NCBI GenBank assembly: GCA_003991915.1 | Contig: RQTK01000977.1 | Span: forward strand, 36,402 to 100,401 | Reading direction: 5' to 3' | From: Elysia chlorotica | Taxonomy: Eukaryota > Mollusca > Gastropoda > Plakobranchidae | DNA: 64,000 nucleotides | In this document: positions 37,970 to 49,812 of the stretch, piece after piece | How positions within the stretch are numbered: position 1 is the first letter of the stretch | Layout of the letters: every line of letters begins with the position of its first letter | Program-made: the position numbers and the translations under genes | Notes under the pieces: generated by a model | The model's database searches: none | What the model saw: only the letters and a program-made list of their open reading frames with translations | What the model was told of the DNA's origin: nothing

Positions 37970-38235
37970 CATAAGACGGCAGTGTCCAAAAAGATCCAAA
38001 AAGACCCGAAAAAATCCGAAAAGACAGCCGAAAAAGACCCGAGAAGACACGATAAGATACTAAAATAATGACCCGAAAAGGTATACATGTTTTATTTAGT
38101 TATTTATTTATTTATGTATAAATCTTACATTTGTATTGTTTACTATTAAATCCCAAACAGGTTGATAATGATATAGGCTACTTTTTATTATTTGTCTTCC
38201 CGGATCTTTTCGGGTCTTCTCTGGTCTTCTCGGAA
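37970..38235. repeat. CCGAAAAG-rich inverted repeat
   Basis: 37985-38085 contains repeated GACCCGAAAA and ATCCGAAAAGAC motifs, and 38194-38235 carries the reverse complement (GGATCTTTTCGGGTCTTCTC). The ends of any element are not defined. Confidence 0.55.
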
Positions 38236-38432
38236 TAAAGAAATGCCCAGCTATAAATAATTCGCCACTAATTAGAGCTGAGCTTTAAGCAAAACATTGA
38301 GAACAGTATCTAAATACGTGTAATTTACAATAATTATTACTCCCCACATTCTTTTTCTTCACCTAGATCAAGACCCTGTGCGTGCGAGCGCCGATCACAT
38401 ACAACATTTGTGAAGAAGTGAACTAGCTTCAG

Positions 38433-38582
38433 ATCCAGGTAGTGGTAGAGCGTTGGTCCCTCAATCAGTAGGTCCCTGGTTCGAAATACACGATCAGTTA
38501 AAAATCTATTTTTCCGATTTAGCCCCCTTCTGGTGGGGTCGGTGTCAGTATAGTGTGACAGGCTGAGACAAGAGGCATGGTA
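38433..38582 (+). mobile_element. SINE, left part, interrupted by an opposite-strand SINE piece
   Basis: Head (GGTAGTGGTAGAGCGTTGGT, box B GGTTCGAAATA) and core (GTCGGTGTCAGTATAGTGTG) are present. It stops at GGCATGGTA and resumes near 38709. Confidence 0.8.
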
Positions 38583-38690
38583 GTTGTAGTTGAGTTAGTT
38601 TAACATCCAACGTCACCATCATATAGGCTATTATTGTGGACAAGCCCCAAGACTGACGTCTGACAATTGTATGTGTTGCCACACACGATA
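38583..38690 (-). mobile_element. SINE 3' fragment inserted head-to-tail within another SINE
   Basis: The minus-strand reading is the family 3' half ending GACGTTGGATGTTAAAC. Its boundaries fall in the middle of the + strand copy. Confidence 0.75.
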
Positions 38691-38699
38691 ACATGAAGA

Positions 38700-38830
38700 G
38701 CTATAGTACATGATTGTATCACCACAAAGTTTCTGTGTGGCAACACGCATAACTGTCAAACAGCAGTCTTGGGACCCGTCCACAATATAGCCTTTATAGT
38801 GCTAATGATGGACTCTAAGCATCACAATCA
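38700..38830 (+). mobile_element. SINE, right part
   Basis: The TGTGTGGCAACACGCATAAC, CAGTCTTGGGACCCGTCCAC and GCTAATGATGGACTCTAAGC blocks complete the element begun at 38433. Confidence 0.8.
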
Positions 38831-38907
38831 AACTCTAACCCTGCTTCACACCCCTCGATGGTACATATTTTATAATGAAACAATGCAAATTCTGAGTTAA
38901 ACCAACT

Positions 38908-38908
38908 C

Positions 38909-38955
<47 letters not shown>

Positions 38956-38957
38956 AA
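38908..38957 (+). repeat. CAA microsatellite on a SINE tail
   Basis: TTAAACCAACTCAACAACAA continues as a CAA array, as if the array grew from the 3' tail of a SINE. Confidence 0.85.
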
Positions 38958-41071
38958 ATTGGGAAATGCCTGTCCGGCTACAAAGGCAGATGCTCCTAAA
39001 TTCCTAAAAGTGCAAAAAGAAAAAAATGAAAGAAAGAATTAAAATATGGAATTTTAGAAAAAGACCTTATAAAATTTGGGTATTTGTTTCAAACTGTAGA
39101 ACATTACATAACTCTATGGTATGGCTAAACTACCGATGTTTTGTGAGATACAGTGATCGTATCTTTGAAATTCCACAGGGTGGGATTCCCGTAAAGAGAC
39201 CATGTGCCTTAAGCGCAATTTAAAAGTTACGGTACATGTATAATTTTATATTGATCAGAAAAGCATTTTATAAATAATAATTATGTTTTCGAATCAGTTT
39301 GAATCAGAAATTAACAGCTGACTCAGCTTCGAACACCAGATGATTCAGCTTCGAACACCAATCAGGTTGCCTGTCCCCCTTCACCCCCCCCCCCTCTTAT
39401 CTTCCCCAAAAAGCCCAAAAGCTTGATTTGGTCAGTGTCAGAGTAGTAAGTCCTAGTAATCTCCATTTGTCTCTTTTTACTCCCATCATTAAATTTTGTA
39501 GAAACGTATTATTTTATTTTAGTTTTGGGTATTGCTAGGTAGATTAGCAGTTACCGATAATTGTTATAAAAAAAAATAAAGAAAATACTTAGTTGAATTG
39601 GATTTTGTTCTGAAACAACTTTGGTCCACACATCATAAATAAAAAAAGATATACAATTAATAAAGGGGTTATTTAAAAAAAATTATGCATCAAGTCAGTA
39701 CATATATATCAAATGATGTGTCGAGTTACTAAGTTTATACACAAGGGAAAAATCATGACAATTATCGTTGTTAAGATTATTTTAAATTTTCAAAAGTTCT
39801 ATTTCACAACATTCCTGATTTGGTAACTTAGAATGTGTCTTTCCAAAAAAACTTATTTTTGGATATTATTATTTTCTCTGTTCTAACCAAAATAGCTCTT
39901 CAGTCTATATCACTCAAATCCCTCTTAAGATTTTTAAAATATTCTCTCTCTTTTCTACAGAAGAAGGTCCCTTTTTTGTCAGCAATTCTCCGCGCGTTGA
40001 AGAAAGTTCCCTTTTTAGTTTTGTCCGGCGGGCACCTCTTTTGACCCGACAGTTTGTTAACAAAAACTCGGCTAAAGTTACCTTTCAATAAAATAGTTAA
40101 CCCTCCGAGCGATTTGCTTTGTATCTACTCCAAAAGAATGACGAGAGAAGATAAGAAGCGAAATTAACTTTGCTTTATGTACATGCAATCTGCTATGAGG
40201 GAACGCGAACGCCTTTGCTTAATAATTAGACGCCTTGTGACTACTGGATCCATAGTAAAACGAAGACGATATGTTAAGGAATCTGTACCGGCGTCCAATC
40301 ATAGTTCTGTCCTAGACTTAAAGAGCCAATGAGCGATTAGAAAACCCTATGCCTAAGGGACACGATTACGTTATCCGTTATAGCCGAATAGATCACAAGG
40401 TCTTTAACTATCACCCTTTTGAAAATAGACCTTGTAAAAACTGCCGTTTTTAGTGGAAGGAACAGACCGGCGCCCTACTTGAGAGCATTTTTTCCCACTC
40501 TTTTCCCTTTTTTTTTCTTATTGACCTTCGCATGCGACGACGGGTGTATACAATAGAGAAAACACTTGTAACTTTGTTAAAAAGGTCGCTTTTTTAAGAT
40601 CACATAAGGAACAGGTTGTTTTAAGGCACTGTTCAAACAGAGAATAACTCAGCTTGGGGTACACTTTACATCAAATTTGTAACAAAATTATAAACCCTTT
40701 ATTGGACCTTGTTTAGGTTTAAGGGGTTTTCCAAGAGCTTTTTTCTGTGTGCTATGGAATAATACAAAAAGTAAGAAAAAAATTTAAAAAGACAGAAAGG
40801 AAAAGAAATGATGAGACCAAAAAGGTCACCAAAAACTAAGGAAGTAAAAAATAAAAATTTACTGAAAATTAAGAACTGAAAATTAATGAAACTGTTTTAA
40901 ACTATCTAATAATTATATTGCAAGACTATTATCCTTCTCACACTGTTGCTTCGTAGCCAATACAATCTGTCATTTTTAAGTTATCCAACTTATTGCCTTT
41001 ATTGGTGACAATGTTAGGATATGGTTTAAAAAGCCAGTACCTTGATGATAACTCAAATATATTATATTGAT
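38958..41071. other. Non-coding DNA
   Basis: Holds family A copy 2 and a small duplication of TCAGCTTCGAACACCA (39326 and 39347). No coding evidence. Confidence 0.55.
40245..40405 (+). repeat. Unnamed dispersed repeat family A, copy 2
   Basis: GAATCTGTACCGGCGTCCAA, CCTAGACTTAAAGAGCCAAT, GAGCGATTAGAAAACCCTAT, CACGATTACGTTATCCGTTA and GATCACAAGG are present, with AAAACGAAGACGATA at the left. Confidence 0.8.
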
Positions 41072-41072
41072 C

Positions 41073-41139
<67 letters not shown>

Positions 41140-41163
41140 GTCTGTCTGTCTGTCTGTCTGTCT
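41072..41163 (+). repeat. CTGT tetranucleotide array
   Basis: About 22 CTGT units with one CTCT break. Confidence 0.95.
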
Positions 41164-41330
41164 ACGCATGGAATTTTGTGTACAAAGTGTTCTTTGTAAT
41201 TGCGTGTATTGAGTATTCCTGCTTTTAAAATGGTCGAAGTGTTATGGTTATTAATTTCCTTCTGGCATTTTTAAAATGTTAAGTTATACTTGGACAAATG
41301 AACGAACTCGAGCGAAAAAATTAGCGCAAA

Positions 41331-41605
41331 GTGGCGCGAGTGGTAGAGCATTAATCTCCAAAAAATAGATGCTGGTTCCAAATCTACATGACAACAACGG
41401 GACAGAAATTAATGTATTAGTATGATTAATCTTCTTCTGCTTATTGGGTCGGTGTCAGTATAATGTAACAGGCTGCGACAAGAGCCATTGTATCGTCACA
41501 CTGTCTCTGTTATAGCAAGAAGAAAAATTGTCAAACACGAGTCTTGAGACCCGTACACAGTAAAATCTTACTGAGTATGCTGCCTGGTAAGAAACTAACT
41601 CAACT
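41331..41605 (+). mobile_element. SINE, full-length, diverged
   Basis: It has GCGCGAGTGGTAGAGCATTA, a decayed box B, GGTCGGTGTCAGTATAATGT, AAATTGTCAAACACGAGTCT and a degenerate tail. Confidence 0.75.
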
Positions 41606-41949
41606 CAGTTTAATGAACGAAACCAGAGAAATCAGTGATTTCCCATCCTACAATTCCTACCGGCGATCTCCAGACCAACGCTTCACCATTATTTTGCACC
41701 AAGTCGCACGACACAACACTTGAAAATTGTACGCCTTCTGGTTGACCGAGTTAAAATTAAGACCCACAGCATATGAAGTTTCGAAACCCCATAATGCCAG
41801 TGCACGTACCTGTCTTTTTCTATCGCCATACTGTAGAACTTATAGTCACTATTCATCGGTTAAGACTGTGTGCTAAACATAGTGTGGGAGTTTTTATTAA
41901 ATCTTGTTTTGTGCTTAATAATAAAATAGTAAAAATAAAAAAATAGTTT

Positions 41950-42137
41950 TGCAGGCTTGATAGAGCAATGAGCTACCATTCGAGAGGTACACGGTTTGAT
42001 TCCCTGATCCGGCAAATAAATAAAAACTATTTTCCGGACTAATTTTCACCCCTAAAACATTAATTATTACTGGTTGTGTCGATGTCAGTATAATGTGACT
42101 GTGTGATACAGACTTTTTGGTATTCCAGACTGCCTCG
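41950..42137 (+). mobile_element. Older SINE, left part (interrupted)
   Basis: A tRNA-like head (TTGATAGAGCAATGAGCTAC, box B near 41993) is followed by the GTCGATGTCAGTATAATGTG core. It breaks off at GACTGCCTCG, where a younger SINE is inserted, and resumes at 42383. Confidence 0.8.
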
Positions 42138-42382
42138 GTTGCCTGGGGTAGAACATCGGCTTGTGACGCAAAAGGTTCGTGGTTCGAGTCGTGGCCATTT
42201 CTCTCCCTACTAGTTGGGTCAGTATCAGTTTAATGTGACTGGTTGGGACAGGAATCATGGTATCCCCGCCCTGTCTCGTGTGTGGCAGCACATGAAAATT
42301 ACCAGACGTCAGTTTTGGGGTTCGTCCACTATATAGCCTATACAGTGCTGATGTTGGACGTTAAACCAATTCAACTCAACTC
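42138..42382 (+). mobile_element. Younger SINE inserted into an older one
   Basis: A complete copy runs from TTGCCTGGGGTAGAACATCG through box B GGTTCGAGTCG to TTGGACGTTAAACCAATTCA. GCCTCG at 42132-42137 and 42383-42388 flanks it as a 6-bp target site duplication. Confidence 0.88.
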
Positions 42383-42440
42383 GCCTCGTATTTTGACAGC
42401 ACGTAAAATGTCAGAGGTTAGTTTTGGGATCCGTCGTCGA
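42383..42440 (+). mobile_element. Older SINE, right part
   Basis: This is the continuation of the 41950-42137 element: CTCGTATTTTGACAGCACGT, then AAAATGTCAGAGGTTAGTTT and GGGATCCGTC. The 3' tail after this is lost. Confidence 0.8.
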
Positions 42441-42450
42441 GATATTGTAA

Positions 42451-42469
42451 TGCTCTTTCTTGGGAACCT

Positions 42470-42525
<56 letters not shown>

Positions 42526-42607
42526 TATCTCCCCCACGAAGAAAAATTGTAAAGCTCTTTCTTGAAAACCTAAGAGAGAGAGCTTTATCTCCCCCACGAA
42601 GAAAACT
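42451..42607 (+). repeat. 60-bp duplication with an expanded GA tract
   Basis: GAGCTTTATCTCCCCCACGA plus AGAAAA occurs at 42520 and 42580, each preceded by CTCTTTCTTG and a CCTAAGA-GA tract. The first copy has a longer GA array (42475-42520). Confidence 0.85.
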
Positions 42608-43007
42608 TGTGATCCAAGAATTTCCCCCCACTTATTAATTGTGGATGTTCGTTACAGTGTCATAGCGGGTCACATTCATTAAATATTCATAGCGTTCCGA
42701 TAATTAATTTACTTTACTGCCAACATTATAATATATTCCTTTTGCATCTCTCTTCCCTTTCGTTACCCGTGTTATTCCAAGCATGGACTCAGACCTCCAG
42801 AATGTTCATGGGAAAGCAAGCCATCTGTAAGACAAGAAGAATTCATTAAGATCAATTAAGTGATAATATTTTATAGGAGGAAGAAGTTTGATTTTTAAAC
42901 GCTGAAATGGAGAAATAACGCTAAAAACACAAATTAAACAAAAATATACGTTGTCGGATAGTAAGAAAATAAAATTAAAGGTTAAAATCTAAATCAAATG
43001 TACGCCC

Positions 43008-43115
<108 letters not shown>

Positions 43116-43919
43116 ACTAATACACAAGTCATTCAAGTCTTCAAGTCAGTGAAATATTTAAACCTGGAACATAAAATCATTTTTTGGGACCAGGATTCGT
43201 TGGCTCAATAATCATGGTTATATTCCTTATTAACAAAATAATGTTTCCTTTCAGAATAAAAGAAATTCAGGGATTACGCTTTATCGCAGATGAGTTGAGG
43301 GGTAAGAATTACGGAGGAATAGTAAGTGAATGACAAGGCATAAAGTTCGAATCCTTCCGATATTTCTGTCTTAGAATTTTTTTTTGAAGTATTTTCATCT
43401 GGTGTCATCATTCTCAGAAGAGGTCGGCGTGAAATCCATCGTTGTTTCGAACACTTCTTAATCTGCCAAGACTGTAATAATACTTCAAAAAACAGTGGGT
43501 TCCCTTGAGCGATGAATAAAGATTTCTGTTCATAAGATTATCTCTGTGATTTCTAAACCTTTAACACCAGAGTAATTGAACTGGTAAAAAATTGTGTTTG
43601 CATATATTTAGATTAAAAAAAAAAAAAAAAGAAAAAAAAGCTGCCCAGAGAAGCCAAATCTGGGACTAACACTGATATTAAAGACATCTCAGTGGCAGTT
43701 GTAAACAAAACAAAAATAAAACAGGATTTAACAGCAGTACAATGAATTGTACATGTTTGTACATTGTTGCAGTATCACAATTACCAAAGTAACAACAACA
43801 ATACTAATGATACCAACAGCGGCACCACCATCCCTACAGCCGCAACCTGTGACTCTATTTTTCTAACAACAATCTATGTGATCCTAATGAAAATAATAAT
43901 AATGATAATAACGGCTGCA

Positions 43920-44330
43920 GGTTAGAGTCTATATATCTCTTTTTTCTTTTCCCCCATGCGAACGACCCATCCTGATTTATATGGTGAAGCTAAATCTTGC
44001 TACACACAAAACTTATGTTGACTCAATTTCAGCAGGTGATAGATTCAAAGGCCGAACTTTTCTTTCTGTAGGCCTAAAAGTCACGACTGAACCTCGAAAC
44101 CCCAAGCACGTGTCAGCGGTGCCTTTCACGTACCCCATCAGGTACCCCCCGGCTCAAAACTCGGTACACGTAGTTTGAACTTGTAGCTTGTCTTGTCTCA
44201 GTTTCAGGACAACTTCATCGCCACAAAACGATTCCTAAGGAAAACAAGTATTGTCCAAAACACGCAGAAAACGAGGGGTAAAACGAGGGGTAGGAAAAAA
44301 CAACTTTTAGTAACGAAAACCAGAGTGCTA
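43920..44330. other. Sequence immediately upstream of the CpG-rich promoter
   Basis: Balanced, repeat-free sequence with a + open frame at 43981-44178 that matches nothing known. It probably belongs to the promoter region. Confidence 0.25.
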
Positions 44331-44480
44331 ATTTGGGTACCGAAGGGGGCGGGGCTGGAGGCGGAGCTAAAGCGATTCGCCGGAGACGAAACGGCTTGAG
44401 AGGCGGAGTCAACGAGCGGGAAACTGGGAAGCCCACCCCGCCTCGCCAAGTCCGCAATCGGCCGGGCGCGTTTATTTGTG
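44330..44480 (+). promoter_or_regulatory. CpG-rich promoter-like region with GC boxes and an E2F-type site
   Basis: This is the only GC-rich, CpG-rich patch outside the PRDM1 exons. It contains GGGGGCGGGGC at 44345-44355, further GGCGGAG boxes near 44360 and 44402, a CCCGCC box near 44437 and GCGGGAAA at 44416-44423, which is the reverse of the E2F consensus TTTCCCGC. A 12-bp direct repeat of AAAACGAGGGGT sits just upstream at 44268-44291. No clear TATA box is present; TTTATTT at 44471 is the nearest. The direction is inferred from the splice donor downstream. Confidence 0.5.
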
Positions 44481-44624
44481 TACACTGCACCGGTGCGTTA
44501 TGCGGCTTGCGATCGGGGATTCTGTTCCGCTTGTCGCGGGTCTGCCGTGAATATACTGAATACTTCACGGGCCCGCATCGTCCGCCGCAACTCCCTCCAC
44601 CTGATCGGGCCGGCAGGAATCACG
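44480..44624 (+). other. Candidate non-coding first exon
   Basis: The GC-rich sequence ends at a strong splice donor, CACG/gtgagt, with GT at 44625. The only ATG near the end, at 44500, opens a 16-codon frame that stops before the donor, so the exon looks untranslated. The PRDM1 exons are the next recognisable coding sequence on this strand, about 9.4 kb on. The 5' boundary is not defined by the sequence. Confidence 0.4.
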
Positions 44625-44948
44625 GTGAGTGACAACCTTACCGCTCTGTCAGAAGTGTATTATTTCCGAGGTTTGCATTGTGTAGTCCATTGATTTCTCC
44701 AGCCATTCAAGAGGTGAACGGAGGTACGAGCGCAAGTCGGTATCGCCGCCGGTAGTCTATAATCTACTCCACACTTGCCCTTTGTAGACCCAACTGCTTT
44801 CAACAGACGGAGGCAGTCGGAACGATGGTTGTTTATGTTTTTTCAAAACACTTGATTTCTACGAGAGATTTCTGACTTATCCCGACAAGTAAGTTACAGC
44901 TTTATGATAAATTACTATACTTAATATTAATTTTTACCGCACCGCATA

Positions 44949-44949
44949 T

Positions 44950-44986
<37 letters not shown>

Positions 44987-45070
44987 CCACCACCACCGCC
45001 GTCACCAAAATCATCATCATCATAATCATCATCACCACCACCACCGTCACCAAAATCATCACCACCATCA
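44949..45070 (+). repeat. CAT / CAC microsatellite
   Basis: CAT units grade into CAC units. The segment CACCACCACC plus GTCACCAAAATCATC is present twice (44990 and 45037). Confidence 0.93.
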
Positions 45071-45879
45071 ACATCTTCTAAATTGTTGTCAATAATTATC
45101 ATCCCCGTATTTTTTTTTTTCCCATCTTCACCTTCTAATACACGTCATCATAACCATCACCACCTTTAAGTCACAGTGTCACTGTCATCATAAATCTATG
45201 TTTAAAAATTATGGACAGTATCGCAACCACATCCACTACAATTAACACCCTAATTAGTTGCGACATAATCCCCTCGGTGGTGCTATTAATACAATCATTT
45301 TGTACTCATTCTCCCCCCACGAACGCAAAAGATTAAAATAATAATCCCGTTAGTGACTAATACGGTACGTAACTGGCGTGTAACGTCATGGTACTCCGAG
45401 AACTATCTAAATCCAGCTTTTCTTAATATCACCTTAGTTTGTAAATGAGATAAAAATCTGAATTTTTTTTTTTTTGTATGGGTGTTTGGGAGGGGGAGGG
45501 GGTGTATTTATTTAATGACCTTTTTTATTAGTATATGTTCCTGGTTTAATAACCTCGTGTGATGAAAAAAATGTCGTAAGAACATTTTATCAATCGTAGT
45601 TAGATAATTTACAATCATTGTGCCAGTCATGCATCACTGTTTTACTATTTAAAACTTATAGAACACACAATGCACACATACACATGCGAAAAAAAAAACA
45701 AAACAAAAAAACAAGAAAAAACAGATCACCATTGTCCAACTTGTGGTTTGAAACATTAATGTATGGAGCTTCCGGGAGAATGATGTCGATGCTCACTATG
45801 ATAAGATCTTTGTAATAAGAACAAAGTTTCTTTAGTTGTGTAGTCTCCTAAAAAGTATTTACGCGACTGTCGAGCACTA

Positions 45880-46115
45880 AAAATACCCATAATAAAGCAT
45901 GAAAAAACACAGTAAAATACTAAAGATACATAGTAATAAAGCACTATCCACTGTCAAGCACTTAAAAGTATCCATTTTCAAGCACTAATAATATCCATAT
46001 TAAAGCATAAAAAAACACAGTAAAATACTAAACATACATAATAATAAAGCACTATCCATTGTCAAGCACTAAAATATATCCGTGGTAGAGCATTAAAATC
46101 TCCATAGTAAAGCAC
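45880..46115 (+). repeat. 108-bp tandem duplication built from AAGCACTA sub-repeats
   Basis: TAAAGCAT followed by AAAAAACACAGTAAAATACT occurs near 45893 and 46001. Inside and after these, AAGCACTA and TATCCAT recur about every 30 bp, which suggests an older short-unit array later duplicated. Confidence 0.85.
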
Positions 46116-46885
46116 TAAATAAAAATATTATCACTAGAGTTTCAGTTTACATTCCCTGAGTTTACTGACGAATTCCTACTGAGACTGCACCAGCTATGTT
46201 CGTACTTAGAAAGCCTTCTACTGATCCTCCGAATGCAATACCAACGGCCATAACTATACCTCCACGCCGATCCCCTCCCCTAAACCCCATCTTCATGTCC
46301 TTTAAAAAAATATTAATAAATACAAAACGAAACGAAGCGACAAAAAAAACCCAACAACAACCGAAAATTGAACACAACAATCAAATAAAGCAAAAAACAA
46401 AGTACATGCACAACAATAAAAAAAAATATTTAAAAAAAACGTCACCATTGTGTCAACAGTTCCTAGTTTGTGACAGATCTATGAAAGAGACACTAGTTAT
46501 AGGGTTTTAAGTTTTTGCAAGGAATCATTTCTTTCATATAACATGTATTAATAAACATTTTGTGCTTGTACGTGTTTCCCCTTTAACGACTGTTACTTAA
46601 AGAACAAAGTTAGTGATTTAATTCCGTTGTGCGGGACTCATTATTATTTTTATCATCATCATCATATCCTCATCGTCAGCAGCAGCAACATTAAGCGTTA
46701 TCGTCATCACATTAATCATCATCCCCATCATCTTTTTCATTGTTTTCAAAATTACCATTGGCTTTCTGATAAATACTTTCATTTTCCCTATTAGTTATCT
46801 TAACTTACTGTTTGCGGTTTAGTACTTTTTTTTTGGCATTCAAAATAACACTAGTTAACGCAGCACAGCAGCAGCAGCAGACGTA

Positions 46886-47009
<124 letters not shown>

Positions 47010-47888
47010 GAATCGAAAAGAAACGAGGCGTCCACAAATCTCAGATAGGGTCCCCGAAATAAACAAACAGTTGAATTTAGAACCGAACGTGAGATATATC
47101 ATTAAGATATTAGATATAGTTTGAACAGTTTACACTCTAAGTCTACTAGGCGTGTAGACAGACCGAAAAATACTGAGTATTATTCTGTCTTACCTACAAT
47201 ATTTTAAAATGTATAGATCACAACATGTATTACCTTTGTTACGCTAAAATGTGTTCACTTCAGTCGATTGCGTAACTTTGCCTCCTGTTAATTTGGGTAG
47301 CCTGGAAAGGAAGTTATCAAATTATTATAATCCTCTTTACGTTAGGGGAGAACTAACCAGACATCAAAACACCAGGGTTCTTCCTTGTTTAAAGACAAGC
47401 GGAAACCCGTTTATCATTATTATCATTATATTACTGCATTTAACTATTATTTTATAGAAAAACAAATTAAGTGGAATTTGTAGTTTTAAAGATCATACTG
47501 ATTAACCTGTAATGAAATAAACATTATTGATGCACTTGATAACATTATGTGGAATTTTCTTTAAAGAAAAATTCATTATCATAGTGTAATGAACTTTAAA
47601 AGCGATTACTTTTTCATTTTTTTTAAATCTAAAACAAAAGAGGAAAAAGAAAATCATTAGAAAAAACTTCAAATATTTAGATTCGAGATATAAAGACCAT
47701 CAAAATGTTTACCTTCTCAACACTTGCATCTTGGTGGAATAAAACGAGAGAGCACGATTCTATCCAAGACCAGACGCAATATTATCAAAATTTATACAAT
47801 ATTATGTATTTCCCGAATAACAATTGAAAAGGAAATAATAAGATTAACTTTTTTTTTAATATTATAAATCATGATTAAAATTGTTAGA
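47010..47888 (+). repeat. Segmental duplication / dispersed repeat, copy 1
   Basis: From GAATCGAAAAGAAACGAGGC through AGTCGATTGCGTAACTTTGC to AATATTATAAATCATGATTA it matches 49813-50909 at high identity. A TAG array directly precedes it. A short open frame shared between copies resembles nothing I recognise. Confidence 0.9.
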
Positions 47889-48196
47889 CTGTTATTTTAA
47901 ACGTTATTTCAAAAACGTCTTTTAAGGCAGTGATGGTTTTAATCAGAAAAACTCAGACATCCAATTTTCGTTTCTCTGAACCACGTCATTGGCTTTTTTG
48001 AAACTGTCGCCTCAACCTCAAAAACAATTCAATAAAATTTCAGTAAAATTATCATTGTCAGGTTAGAATGAGGACAGTCCCTGGGATCAACTTGGTATCA
48101 CCAGTCCTCATTACTCACTCCGGAATTCGATATCGGATCATGTCTGGTTGGATCAGCTGATCAGAGCGCCCGATCGGTTTGAGCTGATTTATCTAC

Positions 48197-48252
48197 CAGG
48201 GGTTTTGCAATCACATGAAATTAATGTTTGACGTAGTCACGACTCTTAGATA
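48197..48252. repeat. Left arm of a foldback element around a gap
   Basis: The arm starts CAGGGGTTTTGCAATCACAT and is the reverse complement, with about 3 mismatches, of 48597-48652. Confidence 0.9.
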
Positions 48253-48261
48253 TATTATTAT

Positions 48262-48533
48262 NNNNNNNNNNNNNNNNNNNNNNNNNNNNNNNNNNNNNNN
48301 NNNNNNNNNNNNNNNNNNNNNNNNNNNNNNNNNNNNNNNNNNNNNNNNNNNNNNNNNNNNNNNNNNNNNNNNNNNNNNNNNNNNNNNNNNNNNNNNNNNN
48401 NNNNNNNNNNNNNNNNNNNNNNNNNNNNNNNNNNNNNNNNNNNNNNNNNNNNNNNNNNNNNNNNNNNNNNNNNNNNNNNNNNNNNNNNNNNNNNNNNNNN
48501 NNNNNNNNNNNNNNNNNNNNNNNNNNNNNNNNN
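48262..48533. other. Assembly gap (272 N)
   Basis: The gap lies in an ATT/AAT array at the centre of an inverted repeat (arms 48197-48252 and 48597-48652). Confidence 0.99.
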
Positions 48534-48581
<48 letters not shown>

Positions 48582-48596
48582 TAATAATAATAATAA
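48534..48596 (+). repeat. AAT microsatellite after a gap
   Basis: AAT units with one phase break near 48581. Confidence 0.95.
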
Positions 48597-48652
48597 TATC
48601 TAAGAGTCGTGATTACGTCAACCATTAATTTCATGTGATCGCAAAACCCCTG
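48597..48652. repeat. Right arm of the foldback element
   Basis: The arm ends ATGTGATCGCAAAACCCCTG. Together the arms bracket about 340 bp of ATT/AAT microsatellite and N. Confidence 0.9.
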
Positions 48653-48879
48653 TATTATTATTATTATTATTTCATTTTTTTGTGATTGCTCATTGGCTCC
48701 GTTAGTATAGGATAATGACGCCGGTGAAGATTGCCGAACTACCGTCTTCATTTTCCCTATATTTTTCATGATCGCAACGACTCTAATGTCTCACTAACCC
48801 GGCCTTGATACTAACCAGGAAACGTTCCACGGTCTTCATATCCAGTTTTTATTTGGACCTTAGGATTCTTTATCCAGGT

Positions 48880-49016
48880 GTTGACGCAATGATTAGGGCA
48901 AAGATGCTGACGTTGGAGGTTAAGCAACTTAACAACTCAACAACAACAACTTGTCTTAGGTCCCGTCGACAATATAATTATAATATTATAGTGCTGGATT
49001 TGAACGCTAAGCAGTG
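48880..49016 (+). mobile_element. Two SINE 3' fragments in tandem
   Basis: GATGCTGACGTTGGAGGTTA plus a CAACAA run is followed by GTCTTAGGTCCCGTCGACAA and a second GCTGGATTTGAACGCTAAGC tail. Confidence 0.6.
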
Positions 49017-49812
49017 TACAAACAAAAATAAGCCCATTCACCCATCACTAAGTAATCATGAGCTTTGTTTAATCTTACACCGAAAAAAAATTGCAAAAAG
49101 TAGCCATCCATGAAATGCATAATTTATGGATGTGGTTAGTTAAAAGATCGTTTGTTTGTTGTTTGTTTGTGTTCGCTTTTTGTTTTGTTTTTAATATACA
49201 TAGGAGCATGATTTAAACAATAAAATATTCAATAAACATTAGTTTGAATTTGAAAAATTACACATGTTTTTATCAGCATTAGTTTTTTATGATCAAATAT
49301 TAGGGAGTAAATTATGAGACAACCAGAATGAATCTAGCACGAGTCGAAAATTTGACTTTTTCAGTAGTTCATAGTGTATTAAAAGAGGTTGAAAAAAATG
49401 ATAACTTAAAACTTTTCTTTAATTAGAGATATTCAACTTGATTCTGAAATTTGAAAAAAAGTCAATAATATAATTATAGTGTTTTTAAATGTTCAAAAAG
49501 CTCTATAGCTCAAAACATTTATTTATTTAGCGACTTGTGCCTGATTCTCTCTTGGTTGCCTCACAATATTATTAATAAACAAACAAGGAAAAGTCAGTTA
49601 CGTGTCCATGCTTTGATACTCGAGACCTCATTAATATTAAGCCTGTGATAAAACGGCAAACCTTAACTCAAAAAGAAAAATCGACTCCCATTGGTGTTAT
49701 TATTATTATAGTTATGTTAATTATGATGGTAAAGTTATTTATTATGGTAACATCAATTATTACGGTAATGTTAATTATTAAGATTATGTTAATAAGCTTT
49801 GTGAGGTAAAAT

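Noticed and set aside
46162-46380. Minus-strand frame with a glycine-rich hydrophobic segment resembling a membrane protein
   Set aside because: The other strand is equally open, the hydrophobic part comes from T-rich DNA, and no family was recognised.
47251-47457. Open frame shared by the 47-kb and 50-kb copies
   Set aside because: Its preservation is explained by the recent duplication; no similarity to a known transposon protein is seen.
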